This document shows positions 8,334 to 17,890 of a stretch of DNA of 64,000 bases, piece by piece. The translations under genes and the position numbers were made by a program. The notes beneath the pieces are model-generated. The model was not told the DNA's origin and made no database searches. It worked only from the letters and a program-made list of their open reading frames with translations. Positions within the stretch are counted from its first letter, which is position 1. The number at the start of each line of letters is the position of its first letter. Source of the DNA: Paenibacillus antibioticophila (GTDB lineage Bacteria > Bacillota > Bacilli > Paenibacillales > Paenibacillaceae); NCBI RefSeq assembly GCF_000455265.1, contig NZ_HG005139.1:1736819-1800818 (forward strand), read 5' to 3'.

Positions 8334-8466
8334 GGGCAACGTGTGAAGAGTTGCTACGATCGCTGTTGTTCGCGGATTTCTTCAATTGGACTAAGTTCTA
8401 ATAAGGGAGAAATCCGCTCACAAAGGCGAACGCTCCGCTTCTTCACAACCCTTCACACTTATGCCC
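8334..8466 (+). repeat. Palindromic intergenic repeat, copy R1
   Basis: 133 bp, bounded by GGGCAACGTGTGAAG and its partner CTTCACACTTATGCCC, with an inner stem GCGGATTTCT / AGAAATCCGC. Related copies lie at 8540, 23663, 24625 and 61373. In this copy the variable part of the outer arm is GTTG paired with CAAC. Confidence 0.85.
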
Positions 8467-8539
8467 ATGCCACTTCGCCTGCTAGTTCGACAACTATACA
8501 AGATTGCACATAGCTACGCCATATAGGTGCCTCAATAAA

Positions 8540-8642
8540 CATAAGCGTTCGCCTTTGTGAACGGATATCTACCTTGCTATGGTTTACTCAATCAAAGAAA
8601 TCCGTGAACAACAGCGATCGTAAGCACACTTCACACGTTGCC
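8540..8642 (-). repeat. Palindromic intergenic repeat, copy R2 (truncated)
   Basis: Inverted relative to R1, 74 bp away. The arm at its left is shortened: the sequence jumps from CATAAG straight to CGTTCGCC, which looks like a deletion between two TAAG repeats of the full-length form. The other end, GCACACTTCACACGTTGCC, is intact. The 8269-8711 gap between narK and mobB holds R1, R2 and no gene that I can see. Confidence 0.8.
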
Positions 8643-8711
8643 TCTGATACGCAGAATCATTATCTGGGGGTATGGCTGGGGGAGTCTCTATGAGTAAAGG
8701 AGTAAAACACT

Positions 8712-9299
8712 ATGCATTCAAAGCTTGCCTGGAGAGATAGAGGTGCAATGAATAACGTGGTTCCTGTACTGCAGATCATCGGCTATAAGAACAGCGGCAA
8801 AACAACCCTTGCCTGCAAGCTGATATCCGAGCTCACAGCCTGCGGTCTCCGGGTTGGCTCGGCCAAGCATGATGCGCATGAATTCCAGTTGGACGACGAT
8901 GGGACAGACAGCCAAAGGCATCTGTCCCATGGTGCTTTAGAGACCGTACTCACGTCGAAGTCGGCAACAAGAGTGATGAGTCAGGCACCGATGACACTGG
9001 ATGAAATCGCAAGCAGCATGTACGGCAGAGTAGATATTTTGATTGCGGAGGGCTTCAAGTCGGCCCGCTATCCGAAAATTGCTCTGCTTCGCGAATTGGA
9101 TGAACAGCAGGAACTTCTCCGTGAAGCGTCCAACATCCAGCTATGGATTAGCTGGACAGAGACAGGGGGAGAGCGGGGGCCCGTTTCTCTTAGTAAATTC
9201 CCCTCAGTTTCCACAGCGCCCATTCTTATACTAAAAGAGGAAACAACCGTGATTAAATCAGCACTTCACCTCGCATTGTCACTCCTATCCTCAATATAA
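8712..9299 (+). CDS. mobB: Molybdopterin-guanine dinucleotide biosynthesis adaptor MobB
   Basis: A 195-residue P-loop GTPase-like protein that assists MobA in making the guanine dinucleotide form of the molybdenum cofactor needed by NarG. The Walker A motif is GYKNSGKTTLACKL at about residues 24-37, and FKSARYPKIALLR is the family's later conserved segment. AAAGGAG at 8696-8702 supports the start at 8712; an internal ATG at 8748, closer to the usual family start, is possible. It lies alone between the repeats and the narG promoter. Confidence 0.88.
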   Translation: MHSKLAWRDRGAMNNVVPVLQIIGYKNSGKTTLACKLISELTACGLRVGSAKHDAHEFQLDDDGTDSQRHLSHGALETVLTSKSATRVMSQAPMTLDEIASSMYGRVDILIAEGFKSARYPKIALLRELDEQQELLREASNIQLWISWTETGGERGPVSLSKFPSVSTAPILILKEETTVIKSALHLALSLLSSI

Positions 9300-9334
9300 C
9301 GGGGATTCCCTACCTCGGAATGAGGGAGTTCCCC
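9300..9334 (+). promoter_or_regulatory. Tandem NreC-like operator upstream of narG
   Basis: Proximal site AGGG-AGTT-CCCC at 9323-9334 within ATGAGGGAGTTCCCC, and distal site CGGG-GATT-CCCT at 9300-9311, 23 bases upstream. The proximal site starts 37 bases before the -10, the same as at narK. Confidence 0.6.
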
Positions 9335-9359
9335 CCTCTTCATGATCGATCCCAGCGCC

Positions 9360-9365
9360 TACAAT
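9360..9365 (+). promoter_or_regulatory. narG -10 box
   Basis: TACAAT about 32 bases before the narG ATG, with no -35 consensus at the right distance. Transcription would start near 9372. Confidence 0.5.
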
Positions 9366-9397
9366 TAAAGTATCAATAAGCGCAAGGAGCTGGAACG

Positions 9398-12300
9398 ATG
9401 AACAAGACCAACCCGCTACTGCAGAAGTTAAAGTTTTTCCGAAAGCGCGAGAAGAACGCGGAAGGCTGGAGTGAAGTATCTCACGAGGATCGCTCTTGGG
9501 AACATATGTACCGCGACCGCTGGCAGCATGACAAAGTAGTGCGTTCAACACACGGTGTGAACTGTACAGGTTCATGCAGTTGGAAAATATTTGTGAAGGA
9601 CGGCATTGTCACCTGGGAAACGCAACAGACGGATTATCCGACAACCGGACCCGACATGCCTGAATTTGAACCGCGCGGCTGTCCTCGTGGCGCAAGCTTC
9701 TCCTGGTATCTCTATAGCCCGCTCAGAGTGAAATATCCTTATATTCGCGGCAAGCTGCTCCAATTATGGCGTGAAGCCAAACGGACTCATCAGGACCCGG
9801 TCGCTGCCTGGAGCTCGATTGTTGAAAATGACGAACAAAAGCTGATCTACAAATCGGCTCGGGGCAAGGGCGGCATGGTACGTGCTTCCTGGGATGAGGT
9901 TACAGAGATTATCTCCGCATCCATGCTGCATACGATTAAGAAAAATGGTCCTGACCGAGTGATCGGTTTCTCTCCGATTCCGGCGATGTCCATGGTCAGC
10001 TATGCTGCGGGCTCACGTTTCCTGTCGCTCGTAGGCTCACCGTTACTTAGCTTCTATGATTGGTACGCGGATCTCCCGCCTGCATCACCACAGATTTGGG
10101 GCGATCAGACCGACGTACCGGAGAGCAGTGACTGGTATAATTCAAGCTATTTGCTTGTATGGGGTTCGAATCTGCCCATGACCCGGACACCGGATGCCCA
10201 CTTCATGACTGAGGCAAGATACCGCGGCACCAAGGTTGTATCGATTAGCCCGGATTATGCGGAATTTGTAAGATTTGCGGATAAATGGCTCGCTGCCAAG
10301 CAAGGAACTGACGGAGCGCTTGCGATGGCAATGGGGCATGTCATTCTGAATGAATTCTATGTGAAAAACAGCACGCCATACTTTAATGAATATTCGAAGA
10401 AATATACGGACTTCCCATTCCTGGTGCTGCTTCAGGAGCAGGGGGATGCTTATACGGCAGACCGCTTCCTGACAGCCAAGGATCTTGGCATCGATACGAA
10501 CAATGCCGAATGGAAAACCGTCCTGATCGATGAGCATACCGGCGAGCTTCGCATCCCTAACGGAACAATCGGATCCCGGTGGGGCGAGGAGGGCAAATGG
10601 AACCTTGAAATGGTGGACACCTTCACAGGTGAAGAAATCTCTCCGCAGCTCGGGCTCCGCGGAACCGCCGAAGGACAGGTTGAGCTCAAGCTGCCTTACT
10701 TCGCTGATGAAGGCAAATCGGCTATCTCAAGTTCGATCCCTTATCGTACGATTACGGGGGCAGACGGACAATCTTATCGCGTGACGAGTGTCTTCGATCT
10801 GATGCTTGCCCAATATGGAGTCGATTCCGTCAACGGCAGTAACTACGATGATGCGAGCACGGTCTACTCACCGGCATGGCAAGAGCAGATCACAGGCGTG
10901 GATCGTGAATCCGTCATTCAGATCGCCCGCGAATTTGCGCAAAATGCGGTAGACAGCCAGGGACGCTCGATGATTATCGTCGGCGCGGGCATCAACCACT
11001 GGTACAACTCGGATACGATTTATCGCAGTGTGCTTAACCTGGTATTGATGACGGGCTGCCAAGGTGTGAACGGCGGAGGCTGGGCGCATTATGTCGGTCA
11101 AGAGAAGCTTCGTCCGGCAGAAGGCTGGGCGAATGTCGCCTTTGCACGGGACTGGACGATGCCGCCGCGCCAACAGAACGGCACCTCCTTCTTCTATTTT
11201 GCAACGAACCAATGGCGCTTTGAATCCAACCCGGTTGATGGACACACATCAGCACTTGTAGATAAGGCGCGTTATGCACACTATGCGGATTATAACGTCA
11301 TGGCTGCGCGTCTGGGCTGGCTGCCTTCCTACCCGCAATTCAACGAAAATTCGATTGATCTGGCGAATGAAGCGGCAGCCAAAGGACATGACACACCGGA
11401 AGCAATCGCTAATTATGTAGCAGGACGGCTGAAAGACCGTGATCTGGAGTTTGCAATTGAGGACCCGGATGCGGAGGGCAATCATCCGAAGGTGATGTTT
11501 GTCTGGCGCGCCAACTTGATCTCAAGCTCCGGCAAAGGGCATGAATACTTCCTGAAGTATTTGCTCGGCGCGCATAACGGTCTGCTCAACGACGACTCCG
11601 AGACGATGCGTCCGGAAGAGATCAGATGGCATGACCAAGCGGCAGAAGGCAAGCTCGATTTGATGGTGGATATCGACTTCCGGATGTCCGGGACCGCGGT
11701 CTATTCCGATATCGTGCTTCCGGCGGCAACCTGGTATGAGAAGAGCGATCTGTCCTCGACCGATATGCATCCATTCATCCATCCGTTCAACCCTGCGGTG
11801 CCGCCGCTCTGGGAGTCCAAGTCGGACTGGGAGACGTTCAAGGCGATTGCGAAGACCTTCTCTCAAATGGCAGAAAGCCAATTCGACGGACCGCAGCGCG
11901 ATATCGTAGCGATGCCGCTACAGCATGATACACCGGATGAGCTGTCTCAGCCGTTCGGCCGGGTTCTGGATTGGAGCAAGGGTGAAATTGAGGCGATTCC
12001 GGGCAAGACCATGCCGAAATTTGTGGTGGTAGAGCGGGACTATGCTTCCGTCTACAAGAAGATGACCGCGCTTGGCCCGAACATCAAAGATAAGCCCTAT
12101 GGCATTAAAGGAATCAACTGGTCTGCAGCCAATGAGTATGAGCTTATGAAGAAAGTGAACGGCGTCGTCGAGGAGCCGGGAATCAGCGAGGGCTGTCCGA
12201 AGCTGGTGACGGATCGTCATATGGCCGAAGCCATTCTCACATTGTCCACGACCAGTAACGGGAAAATGGCTGTAAAGGCCTGGGAGTCCCTGGAGCAGAA

Positions 12301-13078
12301 GACGGCGCTCAAGCTGAAGGATCTGGCGGAGGATCGGATCGAAGAACGCTTTACCTTCGACGAAATTACAACTCAGCCGAAGACGGTAATTACCTCCCCG
12401 GCGTTCAGCGGATCGGAGCAGCATGGAAGACGCTACTCGCCGTTCACTACAAATGTGGAGCGCTTGATCCCTTACCGTACCTTGACCGGACGCCAGCATT
12501 ATTATCTGGATCACGAAATGCTGACGGAATTCGGTGAGAACCTGGCGATTTACAAGCCGACGATGAAGCATGCGCCTTTCCATACGAACAAGAATCGTCC
12601 GGCCAAGAAAGGCAAAGAAATTGTCTTGAACTTCATGACGCCGCACAGCAAATGGTCCATTCACAGTATGTATTTCGATTCGTTGCCGATGCTGACGCTG
12701 TTCCGCGGCGGCCCGACCATCTGGATCAACAAGGATGATGCAGCCGCGGCCGATGTGGTCGATAACGATTGGATTGAATGCTTCAATCAGAATGGCGCTG
12801 TAGTTGCCCGGGCAGTCGTTACCCACCGGATGCCTAGAGGAATGGCCTATATGCACCATGCCCAGGATCGGACGATCAACGTTCCGGCAACCGACGTCAC
12901 CACAACGCGCGGCGGTACGCACAACAGTCCGACACGTATCCATGTGAAGCCAACTCATATGATTGGCGGGTATGCACAGCTTAGCTACGGATTCAATTAC
13001 TACGGACCAACAGGCAATCAACGGGATCTGTACGTCGTGATCCGCAAACTTGAGGAGGTGAACTGGCTTGAAGATTAA
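9398..13078 (+). CDS. narG: Respiratory nitrate reductase alpha subunit NarG
   Basis: A 1226-residue molybdopterin oxidoreductase, full length for the family, that reduces nitrate to nitrite at the inner face of the membrane. The N-terminal cluster motif HGVNCTGSCSW (H near 50) supplies the His and first Cys ligands of the FS0 iron-sulfur cluster, completed by RGCPRGASF. YDWYADLPPASPQIWG and DVPESSDWYNSSY surround the expected Asp ligand of molybdenum. AGGAG precedes the ATG. It is the first gene of a long run reaching to ywiC and overlaps narH by 11 bases. Confidence 0.98.
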   Translation: MNKTNPLLQKLKFFRKREKNAEGWSEVSHEDRSWEHMYRDRWQHDKVVRSTHGVNCTGSCSWKIFVKDGIVTWETQQTDYPTTGPDMPEFEPRGCPRGASFSWYLYSPLRVKYPYIRGKLLQLWREAKRTHQDPVAAWSSIVENDEQKLIYKSARGKGGMVRASWDEVTEIISASMLHTIKKNGPDRVIGFSPIPAMSMVSYAAGSRFLSLVGSPLLSFYDWYADLPPASPQIWGDQTDVPESSDWYNSSYLLVWGSNLPMTRTPDAHFMTEARYRGTKVVSISPDYAEFVRFADKWLAAKQGTDGALAMAMGHVILNEFYVKNSTPYFNEYSKKYTDFPFLVLLQEQGDAYTADRFLTAKDLGIDTNNAEWKTVLIDEHTGELRIPNGTIGSRWGEEGKWNLEMVDTFTGEEISPQLGLRGTAEGQVELKLPYFADEGKSAISSSIPYRTITGADGQSYRVTSVFDLMLAQYGVDSVNGSNYDDASTVYSPAWQEQITGVDRESVIQIAREFAQNAVDSQGRSMIIVGAGINHWYNSDTIYRSVLNLVLMTGCQGVNGGGWAHYVGQEKLRPAEGWANVAFARDWTMPPRQQNGTSFFYFATNQWRFESNPVDGHTSALVDKARYAHYADYNVMAARLGWLPSYPQFNENSIDLANEAAAKGHDTPEAIANYVAGRLKDRDLEFAIEDPDAEGNHPKVMFVWRANLISSSGKGHEYFLKYLLGAHNGLLNDDSETMRPEEIRWHDQAAEGKLDLMVDIDFRMSGTAVYSDIVLPAATWYEKSDLSSTDMHPFIHPFNPAVPPLWESKSDWETFKAIAKTFSQMAESQFDGPQRDIVAMPLQHDTPDELSQPFGRVLDWSKGEIEAIPGKTMPKFVVVERDYASVYKKMTALGPNIKDKPYGIKGINWSAANEYELMKKVNGVVEEPGISEGCPKLVTDRHMAEAILTLSTTSNGKMAVKAWESLEQKTALKLKDLAEDRIEERFTFDEITTQPKTVITSPAFSGSEQHGRRYSPFTTNVERLIPYRTLTGRQHYYLDHEMLTEFGENLAIYKPTMKHAPFHTNKNRPAKKGKEIVLNFMTPHSKWSIHSMYFDSLPMLTLFRGGPTIWINKDDAAAADVVDNDWIECFNQNGAVVARAVVTHRMPRGMAYMHHAQDRTINVPATDVTTTRGGTHNSPTRIHVKPTHMIGGYAQLSYGFNYYGPTGNQRDLYVVIRKLEEVNWLED

Positions 13079-14537
13079 AGCGCAAATCGGGATGGTCATG
13101 AACTTGGATAAATGTATCGGTTGTCACACTTGCTCGGTAACCTGCAAGAACACCTGGACGAACCGCAAGGGCGCAGAATATATGTGGTTCAACAACGTCG
13201 AGACGAAGCCAGGCATAGGGTATCCGAAGCAGTGGGAGAACCAGGACAAATATAAAGGCGGTTGGGTATTGAAGAACGGCAAGCTGGAGCTTCGCTCCGG
13301 CAGCCGTGCCAACCGGCTGATGAATATCTTCCACAATCCGGACCAACCGACGATTGACGATTACTATGAGCCATGGGATTACGATTACGAGAAGTTGCAG
13401 CAAAGCCCGGAACTGAAGCACCAGCCGGTAGCGCGTCCGAAATCGAAAATTACCGGCGAATATATGAATCTCGAATGGGGTCCGAACTGGGAAGACGATC
13501 TGGCGGGTGTGCATGAGTCGGGATATGAAGACCCGAACATGGCTGGCATCGAAGAAGCCGTTCGCATGGAATTCGAACAGGTATTCATGATGTATCTGCC
13601 GAGAATTTGCGAGCACTGCATTAATCCGTCCTGTGTATCGAGCTGCCCATCGGGTGCGATGTACAAGCGCGAGGAAGACGGAATTGTGCTTGTAGACCAG
13701 AATGCTTGCCGCTCGTGGCGGTTCTGCGTATCAAGCTGTCCTTACAAGAAGGTCTACTTCAACTGGCAGACGAACAAAGCGGAGAAATGCACGCTCTGCT
13801 TCCCGCGGATCGAGCAAGGCTTGCCAACGATCTGCTCGGAGACCTGCGTAGGCAGAATCCGTTATCTGGGGGTTATGTTCTATGACGCCGATCGTGTCGA
13901 GGAGGCAGCTTCGGTGGAGAATGAACAAGATCTGTACGAATCGCAATTGAGCATTTTCCTTGATCCGAACGATCCTGAAGTGATTGCTGCAGCCCGCGAA
14001 GCTAACATTCCGGAGGATTGGATTGAATATGCCCAGCGTTCGCCGATCTACAAAATGGCGGTCGATTGGAAAATCGCGCTTCCGCTGCACCCGGAATACC
14101 GGACCTTGCCGATGGTATGGTACGTACCGCCGCTTAGCCCGATTACAAACATGGTGGAAGGCAAAGGGGCGACTGCATCGCCGGATGATATTTTTCCTGC
14201 TATTGACGATATGAGAATTCCAGTCCAGTATTTGGCGAATCTGCTGTCGGCAGGCGATACCGACGTAATCAAGACAGTGTTGAAGAAAATGGCTGTCATG
14301 CGTTCTCATATGCGTGCGCGGAATTTGAACAAGGAGACCGACGCCGAATTGCTGGCGCAGTTCGGAATGACAGAGAAAGAGACCGAAGAGATGTACCGTT
14401 TATTGGCGATTGCCAAGTATGACGATCGCTTTGTGATCCCGGCAGCCCACCGCGAAGAATTCTCTGACCTCTATTCCGAGCAAGGAGCCTGCGGGTTTAC
14501 GAACATGATGGGCGGACCAGGGCCTTGCGGCGGTTGA
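13068..14537 (+). CDS. narH: Respiratory nitrate reductase beta subunit NarH
   Basis: A 489-residue iron-sulfur protein that passes electrons from NarI to NarG. Four cysteine groups are visible: CIGCHTCSVTCKNTW (residues 19 on), CEHCINPSCVSSCPSG, CRSWRFCVSSCPY and CTLCFPRIEQGLPTICSETC. The Trp in the third group replaces a cysteine, the known signature of the [3Fe-4S] centre. It starts with TTG overlapping narG, with GAGGTG in front. Confidence 0.97.
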   Translation: MKIKAQIGMVMNLDKCIGCHTCSVTCKNTWTNRKGAEYMWFNNVETKPGIGYPKQWENQDKYKGGWVLKNGKLELRSGSRANRLMNIFHNPDQPTIDDYYEPWDYDYEKLQQSPELKHQPVARPKSKITGEYMNLEWGPNWEDDLAGVHESGYEDPNMAGIEEAVRMEFEQVFMMYLPRICEHCINPSCVSSCPSGAMYKREEDGIVLVDQNACRSWRFCVSSCPYKKVYFNWQTNKAEKCTLCFPRIEQGLPTICSETCVGRIRYLGVMFYDADRVEEAASVENEQDLYESQLSIFLDPNDPEVIAAAREANIPEDWIEYAQRSPIYKMAVDWKIALPLHPEYRTLPMVWYVPPLSPITNMVEGKGATASPDDIFPAIDDMRIPVQYLANLLSAGDTDVIKTVLKKMAVMRSHMRARNLNKETDAELLAQFGMTEKETEEMYRLLAIAKYDDRFVIPAAHREEFSDLYSEQGACGFTNMMGGPGPCGG

Positions 14538-14577
14538 CCTGGGAGCAGTGCGGCAAACTGGACAAGGAGTGAGGCAA

Positions 14578-15240
14578 ATGAACGAGATGACATTACGCTC
14601 CAGCTGGATGCTATTCTCCCAGCTGCTGCAATACCCCGATGCCGAATGGCAGGATGAATCAGATGACATGTACGTGAATTGGTGCCAATGGATTGAAGGC
14701 GAACAAGCGGAGGAGGCCAAGGACCTCCAGACGCTTGCCGGAGACTGCTTGGCAGCCTTCGCCGGGATGGATGCTGAGACAATTACAGCGAACTATGTGA
14801 AGACTTTTGATTTTAGCAAGAAGAGCAATTTGTACCTAACCTACAGTCAGCTAGGGGAAGACCGGGAACGGGGCCCTGCATTGCTTCGGCTAAAGCAGCT
14901 GTATGAGGAAGAGGATATGGTCCTCTATACGGATGAGCTTCCGGACTATTTACCGCTTGTCCTGGAATATGTGGCTGTAGCCAAGGAGAATCGCGGCATT
15001 GAGCTGCTGGTGTCCTTCCGCAAGGCGCTGGAGCATACCAGAGTTGTGCTTCACCAGACAGATAGTCCTTATCGGCATGTCCTGGATGCGATTCTGTTGA
15101 TCCTAGACCGATCCGGTGTGGCAGAAGGCAGCTTTGATGTTTCCGAGCTTGCCGGAAGCGGCAGTACGCCGCAGACTATGGGCTGCGGTCCGATGTGGGC
15201 TGCTGCCGGATATGGACAGGAAAGGAGAAATCCGCTATGA
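14578..15240 (+). CDS. narJ: Nitrate reductase assembly chaperone NarJ
   Basis: A 220-residue TorD/NarJ-family chaperone that holds apo-NarGH until the molybdenum cofactor is inserted. Family features are the helical N-terminus (SSWMLFSQLLQYPD), the YVKTFDFSKKSNLYLTY motif near residue 75 and DELPDYLPLVLEY. The start at 14578 follows AAGGAGTGAGG; an upstream in-frame codon at 14548 lacks a ribosome site. The stop overlaps narI by four bases (ATGA). Confidence 0.95.
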   Translation: MNEMTLRSSWMLFSQLLQYPDAEWQDESDDMYVNWCQWIEGEQAEEAKDLQTLAGDCLAAFAGMDAETITANYVKTFDFSKKSNLYLTYSQLGEDRERGPALLRLKQLYEEEDMVLYTDELPDYLPLVLEYVAVAKENRGIELLVSFRKALEHTRVVLHQTDSPYRHVLDAILLILDRSGVAEGSFDVSELAGSGSTPQTMGCGPMWAAAGYGQERRNPL

Positions 15241-15917
15241 CTTGGGGAAGTCAATTTTTGTGGGTCATTTACCCCTATCTGATTCTGGTCATCTTCCTTG
15301 TTGGGCTTTATTACCGCTACCAAACGGATCAGTTCGGTTGGACAGCCAAATCAAGCGAGATTCTGGAGAAGAAACAGCTAAGGGTCGGCAGCATTCTGTT
15401 TCATATCGGCATTATGCTTGTTCTTGTCGGACATATCGGCGGTATTTTGATTCCGAAGGCATGGGTATCGGCACTTGGAGTAGATGATCATATGTATCAC
15501 TTAATGGCGATGTCCATCGGCAGCGTAGCTGGACTAATGACCCTTGTCGGCTGCATTATTCTCGTGTTCCGCAGATTAACGAATGCACGCGTGCGGAGAA
15601 CCAGCAGCTTTGGCGATATGCTGTCGATCATTTTATTGACACTGATTGTCGTCGCGGGGATGTCAGCAACGCTGTTCAATATGCGCGGGAGTGTAGAATT
15701 CGATTACCGTGAGACAATCGGACCGTGGATGCGAGGGGTGCTTGCATTTCGGCCCGATCATACTTTGATGAAGGAAGTTCCCGTAATCTTTAAAATTCAT
15801 GTTATTCTAGGATTATCTCTATTTGCGGTATTTCCATTTACGAGATTGGTTCATATGCTCAGCATGCCGATCACCTACTTGAAGCGCAGCTATGTGCTTT
15901 ATCGCAAACGCCGGTAA
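15237..15917 (+). CDS. narI: Respiratory nitrate reductase gamma subunit NarI
   Basis: A 226-residue integral membrane cytochrome b of five helices that oxidises menaquinol and feeds electrons to NarH. Histidines suited to bind the two haems lie in FHIGIMLVLVGHIGG and in FKIHVILGLSLFAVFPFTRLVH. AAAGGAG at 15221-15227 fixes the start at 15237. It ends 26 bases before mobA. Confidence 0.96.
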   Translation: MTWGSQFLWVIYPYLILVIFLVGLYYRYQTDQFGWTAKSSEILEKKQLRVGSILFHIGIMLVLVGHIGGILIPKAWVSALGVDDHMYHLMAMSIGSVAGLMTLVGCIILVFRRLTNARVRRTSSFGDMLSIILLTLIVVAGMSATLFNMRGSVEFDYRETIGPWMRGVLAFRPDHTLMKEVPVIFKIHVILGLSLFAVFPFTRLVHMLSMPITYLKRSYVLYRKRR

Positions 15918-15943
15918 TCTGGATTGAAGCGGAGGGCTGTCCG

Positions 15944-16576
15944 ATGTTAACCGGAGTGATTCTGGCGGGAGGGCAGAACTCCCGAATGCATGGGCTGAAC
16001 AAGGCACTGCTTACCTATAAAGGAGAACATTTTATCGAACGGCAGATTCATGAAATGAGCTCGATTTGTGGTGAGATGATCGTGGTAACTAACGACGCCT
16101 CTGTCTATACAAGCTGGGCAAAGCCCGATATGATATATACTCCGGACATTTTTCAAGGTTCCGGTCCGCTCGGCGGATTTCATGCTGCCTTCTCAACATT
16201 AACGAATGACTATGCCTGGGTAGTTGGGTGTGATATTCCTAAGCTATCCGCCAAGGCTGCAACGAAAATGTTAACCATATTAACTAATAGTGATTATGAC
16301 GCAGTTCTTCCTGTTGTTGGTGGCAAGCATCAAATGCTGCATGGCATGTACCGGCCCAAACGGCTGCTGCCGCTAATTACTGAAAGGCTTGAAGCCAAAC
16401 GATATCGGCTATCCGGATTACTGGACTCGATTCATTGGCTGGGAATAAAGGAATTGGACTGGATGGAAGCAGGAATAAGCATGGATTTTACCGAAGATGT
16501 GGATACACCTTTGCAGTATCTAGGATTACTTCAGGAAGAGAGGAGGACAGACGGCGATGTCACAAGACCGGTATAG
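15944..16576 (+). CDS. mobA: Molybdenum cofactor guanylyltransferase MobA
   Basis: A 210-residue nucleotidyltransferase that adds GMP to molybdopterin. The N-terminal GTP-binding signature reads LAGGQNSRMHGLNKALL (from residue 8), followed by GPLGGFHAAF and VVGCDIPKLS, the metal-binding Asp segment. It overlaps moeB by 20 bases. Placement directly behind narGHJI links cofactor maturation to nitrate-reductase expression. Confidence 0.95.
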   Translation: MLTGVILAGGQNSRMHGLNKALLTYKGEHFIERQIHEMSSICGEMIVVTNDASVYTSWAKPDMIYTPDIFQGSGPLGGFHAAFSTLTNDYAWVVGCDIPKLSAKAATKMLTILTNSDYDAVLPVVGGKHQMLHGMYRPKRLLPLITERLEAKRYRLSGLLDSIHWLGIKELDWMEAGISMDFTEDVDTPLQYLGLLQEERRTDGDVTRPV

Positions 16577-17588
16577 CAGACAACAGAATTTTGCGCCCAT
16601 CGGCGTCTCCGGACAGCAGAAGCTAAAGGATTCACATGTCCTGATCGTCGGCGCAGGCGCGCTGGGCTCAGGGACAGCGGAGACCTTGGCACGTGCAGGG
16701 GTTGGAGCTATAACGATCATTGACCGTGATTATGTTGAGTGGAGCAATCTCCAGCGGCAGTCGCTGTACGCCGAACAGGACGCCTTCGAGCAATTGCCGA
16801 AGGCAGTGGCAGCCGCAAGCCGCCTGAAGCAGATTAACTCCGAAATGACCATAAATGCACATGTGATGGATTGCAATGCTGCTGACTTGGTCTCACTTCT
16901 GGAGCGTCATTCCATCGATCTGATTCTGGATGGGACGGACCATTTCGCGATTCGCTATCTGATCAATGATGCTGCATACCGCTTCCGGATTCCATGGATC
17001 TATGGGGCTTGCTCAGGCAGCTATGGAGCTGTATGCAGCTTCATTCCCGGACAGACCACTTGCCTGCACTGTCTGTTGAAAAAGATGCCTGCCGTATCTG
17101 CCTCATGTGATCTTGAAGGCATCATTGCCCCGGCCGTACAGATGGTTGCGGCTATGCAGTCGGCGGAGGCACTTAAGTGGTTATCCGGGAACCGGACGCA
17201 AATGAATGTGAATTATACGGTGTTTGATCTGTGGTCGAATATGCATCAATCGATTGGTCTGAATCGAAGGGCGCGGCAGGAGGCCTGTCCTACCTGTGGC
17301 GGGCAGCCGAGCTATCCTTACCTGAACAGCGAAAGTGCGGTCAAGGCCGAGACGCTCTGCGGCCGGACATCAGTCTGGCTGCGGTATCCGCGCCAAGAGG
17401 CGTTGAATCTGGAGGCGGTGGCAGATCATGCCAGGGAATTACAGGCAGAGGTGAAGTCCAACCCATACCTGGTCCAGATTCAGGAAGGGGATTTCCGCCT
17501 GGTTCTTTTCCAGGATGGCCGCGCACTTGTGCATGGAACCTCAGATCCTCTGGAGGCCAAGAAGTTCTATCAGCGCTATGTCTCCTAA
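16557..17588 (+). CDS. moeB: Molybdopterin-synthase adenylyltransferase MoeB (ThiF/HesA family)
   Basis: A 343-residue E1-like enzyme that adenylates the C-terminal glycine of MoaD before sulfur transfer. Visible are the nucleotide-binding GAGALGSGTAETLARAG (near 32), DRDYVEWSNLQRQ, the DGTDHFAIRYLIND segment, and a zinc-type pair CLHC near 179 with CPTC near 244. The last 100 residues lack a full rhodanese active site, so a separate sulfur donor is likely. ThiF of thiamine synthesis is the alternative call, but the neighbours are all Moco genes. Confidence 0.88.
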   Translation: MSQDRYSRQQNFAPIGVSGQQKLKDSHVLIVGAGALGSGTAETLARAGVGAITIIDRDYVEWSNLQRQSLYAEQDAFEQLPKAVAAASRLKQINSEMTINAHVMDCNAADLVSLLERHSIDLILDGTDHFAIRYLINDAAYRFRIPWIYGACSGSYGAVCSFIPGQTTCLHCLLKKMPAVSASCDLEGIIAPAVQMVAAMQSAEALKWLSGNRTQMNVNYTVFDLWSNMHQSIGLNRRARQEACPTCGGQPSYPYLNSESAVKAETLCGRTSVWLRYPRQEALNLEAVADHARELQAEVKSNPYLVQIQEGDFRLVLFQDGRALVHGTSDPLEAKKFYQRYVS

Positions 17589-17619
17589 AGTAAGAACAAT
17601 ATGCCAGGAAGGTGATTCT

Positions 17620-17850
17620 GTGAAAATACTATGCTTTGCTCATCTGAGTGAGCAGATCGGCTCGCCGAGTCTTGAGCTGGAGCTTGGCCCGATGACGGTA
17701 GCGTCCTTCGTCGAGGAATTCAAGTCCCGCTATCCCAACGCCAGGCTTGATCAGGTTATGATTGCAGTGAACGAGCAGTTCGTTGAAGAAGATCACTTGA
17801 TCGGTGCGAATGATACAGTGGCCTTGCTGCCTCCGGTCAGCGGCGGGTAA
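17620..17850 (+). CDS. moaD: Molybdopterin synthase small subunit MoaD
   Basis: A 76-residue ubiquitin-fold sulfur carrier that ends in the required Gly-Gly (PPVSGG), which becomes a thiocarboxylate. Starts with GTG at 17620 behind AGGAAGGTGA; a longer frame starting inside moeB has no ribosome site. It works with MoaE, encoded two genes downstream. Confidence 0.93.
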   Translation: MKILCFAHLSEQIGSPSLELELGPMTVASFVEEFKSRYPNARLDQVMIAVNEQFVEEDHLIGANDTVALLPPVSGG

Positions 17851-17890
17851 GAAGGCGGCTGAGAAAGCGGCTGAGAAAGGAATGAATGCA

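Noticed and set aside
8334-8466. CRISPR-like or tRNA-like structure in the repeat region
   Set aside because: Copies are palindromic, widely spaced and not regularly interspersed; no cloverleaf or CCA end is present. They fit a dispersed hairpin repeat.
11918-13099. Long minus-strand open frame (393 codons) inside narG
   Set aside because: It lies wholly opposite narG codons, lacks a ribosome site and has the composition expected of an antisense frame in a GC-rich gene.
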